From Modestobacter sp. (GTDB lineage Bacteria; Actinomycetota; Actinomycetes; Mycobacteriales; Geodermatophilaceae), in the NCBI GenBank assembly GCA_025966175.1, contig JAOPVN010000067.1, positions 1-6,827 on the forward strand: a stretch of 6,827 nt of DNA, given 5' to 3'. The translations under genes and the position numbers were made by a program. Under the pieces are notes generated by a model. It did not search any database. It worked only from the letters and a program-made list of their open reading frames with translations, and was not told where the DNA came from. Position 1 is the first letter of the stretch. Each line of letters starts with the position of its first letter. Shown here piece after piece: positions 5,908-6,827 of this stretch.

Positions 5908-6381
5908 TCAGACGGTGCGGGCGGTCTGCGCCCGCCGGACGATCAGGTACAGCTCGCAGCCGAGGCAGAAGCCGGTGGCCGCGTTGAGCAGTGCCGCCAC
6001 CAGCGCCAGGCCGGTCGCGACGGCGCCGAGGAGCGGCGCCCCGAACAGGTAGCCCGCGGCGCCGACCACGGCGAAGAGCAGGCCGACGAGCTGGGCGAAC
6101 CGCGGTGGCGCCTCGGGCTCCCGCTCGCGCACCGGGCCCAGCCGGGGCGCGACGAGGGTGCGGAACAGCACGCCGTAGGGGGCGTACCGCAGCCCGGCGA
6201 AGGCGCCGACGGCGAAGACGATGGCCTGGACGGCCACCAGCCAGCCGGTACCGGTGAGCAGCGCGACGGCCAGCACGAGGGTGGTCACCCACGCGCCGAA
6301 ACGGGGGCCGCGGACGTCGACCTGCGGCACGACGGCCTCAGGCGTTGCAGCGCTGGACACGGGAGAGACGGGAGAAGTCAT
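5908..6381 (-). CDS. DUF4395 integral membrane protein with conserved CxxC
   Basis: The product is a 157-aa membrane protein. The N-terminal cytoplasmic arm has VDVRGPRFGA (21-30). Four hydrophobic segments follow at about 28-46, 47-64, 97-113 and 117-137. Between segments 2 and 3 lies the loop YAPYGVLFRTLVAPRLGP, and EPEAPPRFAQLVG (88-100) precedes segment 3. The C-terminal FCLGCELYL carries the CxxC (Cys139, Cys142). These features mark it as DUF4395. In actinomycetes the family commonly sits beside thioredoxin-like and rhodanese genes, as here, but its role is unknown. A CxxC at the membrane edge beside thiol enzymes suggests thiol-disulfide or sulfur exchange (inference). ATG 6381 is preceded by GGAGG at 10 bases, slightly far. 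That GGAGG can be sequestered by the leader peptide's 3' end, so this gene is the first target of the attenuator. Confidence 0.88.
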   Translation of the reverse strand: MTSPVSPVSSAATPEAVVPQVDVRGPRFGAWVTTLVLAVALLTGTGWLVAVQAIVFAVGAFAGLRYAPYGVLFRTLVAPRLGPVREREPEAPPRFAQLVGLLFAVVGAAGYLFGAPLLGAVATGLALVAALLNAATGFCLGCELYLIVRRAQTARTV

Positions 6382-6389
6382 TCGGGAAG

Positions 6390-6396
6390 GGCCTCC
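6390..6396 (-). promoter_or_regulatory. Shine-Dalgarno of the DUF4395 gene, attenuator target
   Basis: The minus strand reads GGAGGCC, a strong ribosome site 8-14 bases before the ATG at 6381. It is exactly complementary over 7 bases to GGCCTCC at 6448-6442, which is the Ala and Ser codons plus one base at the end of the leader peptide. Pairing would hide the ribosome site. Confidence 0.6.
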
Positions 6397-6421
6397 GGAC
6401 AGCGGCGGTCAGGTCGCGTCT

Positions 6422-6438
6422 GGGCGAGGAGATCGCCC
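6422..6438 (-). promoter_or_regulatory. Hairpin directly after the leader stop codon
   Basis: On the minus strand GGGCGA-TCTCC-TCGCCC forms a perfect 6-bp stem with a five-base loop. It begins at the base after the leader stop. It would sit inside the longer anti-SD/SD pairing and bring the two arms closer. It has no T tract, so a terminator role is less likely than a structural one. Confidence 0.5.
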
Positions 6439-6513
6439 TCAGGAGGCCGGACACAGGCAGCTGCCGACGCGGCACAGGTCCACTGTGCGGCGCGACGTCA
6501 GCAGGGTGCCCAC
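6439..6513 (-). CDS. Cys-rich leader peptide (24 aa), cysteine-responsive attenuator
   Basis: This small frame starts at GTG 6513-6511 and ends at TGA 6441-6439. The peptide contains LLTSRR then TVDLCRVGSCLCPAS, with Cys at 14, 19 and 21. The LLTSRRxVDLxRV pattern is that of actinobacterial putative leader peptides found upstream of sulfur-metabolism genes. In mycobacteria, leaderless poly-Cys short frames are known to act as cysteine-responsive attenuators. There is no SD; instead a TACCCT hexamer ends six bases before the GTG, so the transcript is probably leaderless. The stop lies 57 bases before the DUF4395 gene. The last codons pair with that gene's ribosome site. Ribosomes paused at Cys codons for lack of Cys-tRNA would cover the anti-SD and let the operon be translated. 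The peptide itself probably has no function after synthesis. Confidence 0.82.
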   Translation of the reverse strand: MGTLLTSRRTVDLCRVGSCLCPAS

Positions 6514-6519
6514 GGCGCG

Positions 6520-6525
6520 AGGGTA
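6520..6525 (-). promoter_or_regulatory. Leaderless -10 element for the leader peptide and sulfur operon
   Basis: The minus strand reads TACCCT, within GTTACCCT, six bases before the GTG at 6513. It lies in the 17-base gap between the thioredoxin stop and the leader start. The leader, DUF4395, sulfurtransferase and sseC genes can therefore be transcribed independently of the thioredoxin gene. No clear -35 is visible. Confidence 0.5.
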
Positions 6526-6530
6526 ACGGA

Positions 6531-6827
6531 TCACGACTGCACCGCTGCGTGTGCGTCCACCAGGGCGGTGAGCTCGTCCGGCCGCGGTGCCCCGCTGCTG
6601 CGCCCGATCAGGGCCCCGCTGCGGTCCAGGTAGAAGAGCGTGGGGGTGCGCCGGACGTCCAGCGCACGGACGGCGTCCAGGTGGCTCTCCGCGTCCACGT
6701 GCAGGTAGGCCAGCCCCGGCCGGGTGGTCTGCAGTTGCTGCAGCCGGGCCCGGGTGGCGCGGCACGGCCCGCAGAAGGCCGTGGAGAACTGCACGACGGT
6801 GAGGTCGGCGTCCTGCGGGCGGGCGCC
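6531..6827 (-). CDS. Thioredoxin-family protein (partial, 5' end outside window)
   Basis: The visible 98 codons read to a TGA at 6533-6531, and the frame stays open to the right edge, so the true start lies beyond base 6827. The fragment has LTVVQFSTAFCGPCRATR, with the redox CGPC (active Cys pair) near visible residues 19-22. DVRRTPTLFYLD gives the cis-Pro loop typical of thioredoxin folds. The GTG inside VVQFSTAF is not a credible start because it would cut beta-strand 1. It resembles the ThiX-type protein encoded next to cysA2-sseC in Mycobacterium tuberculosis (from memory of that locus). A thiol-disulfide reductase role, perhaps reducing the persulfide or disulfide of neighbouring proteins, is inferred. 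Confidence 0.88.
   Translation of the reverse strand, partial: GARPQDADLTVVQFSTAFCGPCRATRARLQQLQTTRPGLAYLHVDAESHLDAVRALDVRRTPTLFYLDRSGALIGRSSGAPRPDELTALVDAHAAVQS

Noticed and set aside
4958..6052. Plus-strand frame of 364 codons opposite the sulfurtransferase gene
   Set aside because: It is Val/Leu/Gly/Asp low-complexity translation that mirrors the codons of the real gene on the other strand, with no motif and no plausible ribosome site.
5876..6292. Upstream extension of the sulfurtransferase frame (to 6292, 414 aa)
   Set aside because: The added part is Arg/Ala/Pro-rich frame-shadow sequence antisense-free but overlapping the DUF4395 gene on the same strand. The family N-terminus and a strong AAGGAG site mark ATG 5875 as the start.
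6422..6438. Hairpin after the leader stop as an intrinsic terminator
   Set aside because: The stem is only 6 bp and no T tract follows. The exact anti-SD/SD pairing explains control of the next gene better.
6439..6765. 108-codon minus-strand frame containing the leader peptide
   Set aside because: The upstream part is out of frame with, and overlaps, the real thioredoxin gene. Only the last 24 codons, from GTG 6513, make sense, as the Cys leader.
1..6827. Mobile element, phage, CRISPR or toxin-antitoxin system
   Set aside because: No transposase, integrase, repeat-spacer array, terminal repeats or toxin-like pair was seen. Composition and codon use are even across the window.

Overview
The window looks like chromosomal DNA from a high-GC actinomycete. 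The evidence is heavy G/C use at third codon positions, GTG starts, leaderless-type promoters, a MurT/GatD pair, a WHG-type TetR regulator and the actinobacterial thioredoxin / DUF4395 / sulfurtransferase / SseC (DUF1416) cluster. A Geodermatophilaceae-like host is a guess from general character only. There are no rRNA or tRNA genes, insertion sequences, CRISPR arrays or phage genes, and every intergenic gap is under 130 bp.

Left part, minus strand (read right to left): an SDR-type NAD(P)-binding epimerase/reductase (3205-2279), then murT (2193-949) and gatD (949-209), which overlap by one base. MurT-GatD amidates the alpha-carboxyl of D-isoglutamate in lipid II. This MurT lacks the four-cysteine zinc ribbon described in well-studied homologues. 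Below gatD is a probable 41-residue single-span membrane protein (142-17). Its stop overlaps, in an ATGA, the possible start of a gene that leaves the window at base 1.

Centre: a TetR/AcrR regulator (3333-4016, +) is divergent from the epimerase gene. Their 127-bp spacer holds two perfect palindromes with the same core, AGAGC-N3-GCTCT. One overlaps a TTGACA -35 for the epimerase and the other lies just past its predicted transcription start. This is a near-ideal design for repression of the epimerase, probably with autoregulation. A TMEM175-family potassium-channel-like protein (4100-4687, +) follows. An 18-bp perfect inverted repeat separates it from the convergent sulfur cluster.

Right part, minus strand: a partial thioredoxin-like protein (>6827-6531), a 24-residue Cys-rich leader peptide (6513-6439), a DUF4395 membrane protein with a CxxC (6381-5908), a two-domain thiosulfate sulfurtransferase of the mycobacterial CysA2/CysA3 type (5875-5048) and SseC (5041-4748). 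The leader has its own leaderless-type promoter and Cys codons 14, 19 and 21. Its last three sense codons can pair over 7 nt with the Shine-Dalgarno sequence of the DUF4395 gene. This fits a cysteine-responsive attenuator: ribosomes stalled at Cys codons would hide the anti-SD and release translation of the sulfur genes.

Four genes here (the small membrane protein, the TetR regulator, the TMEM175 protein and the Cys leader) share the same start architecture: a -10-like hexamer (TANNNT in three, CATGCT in one), exactly six bases, then the start codon. This suggests widespread leaderless transcription.
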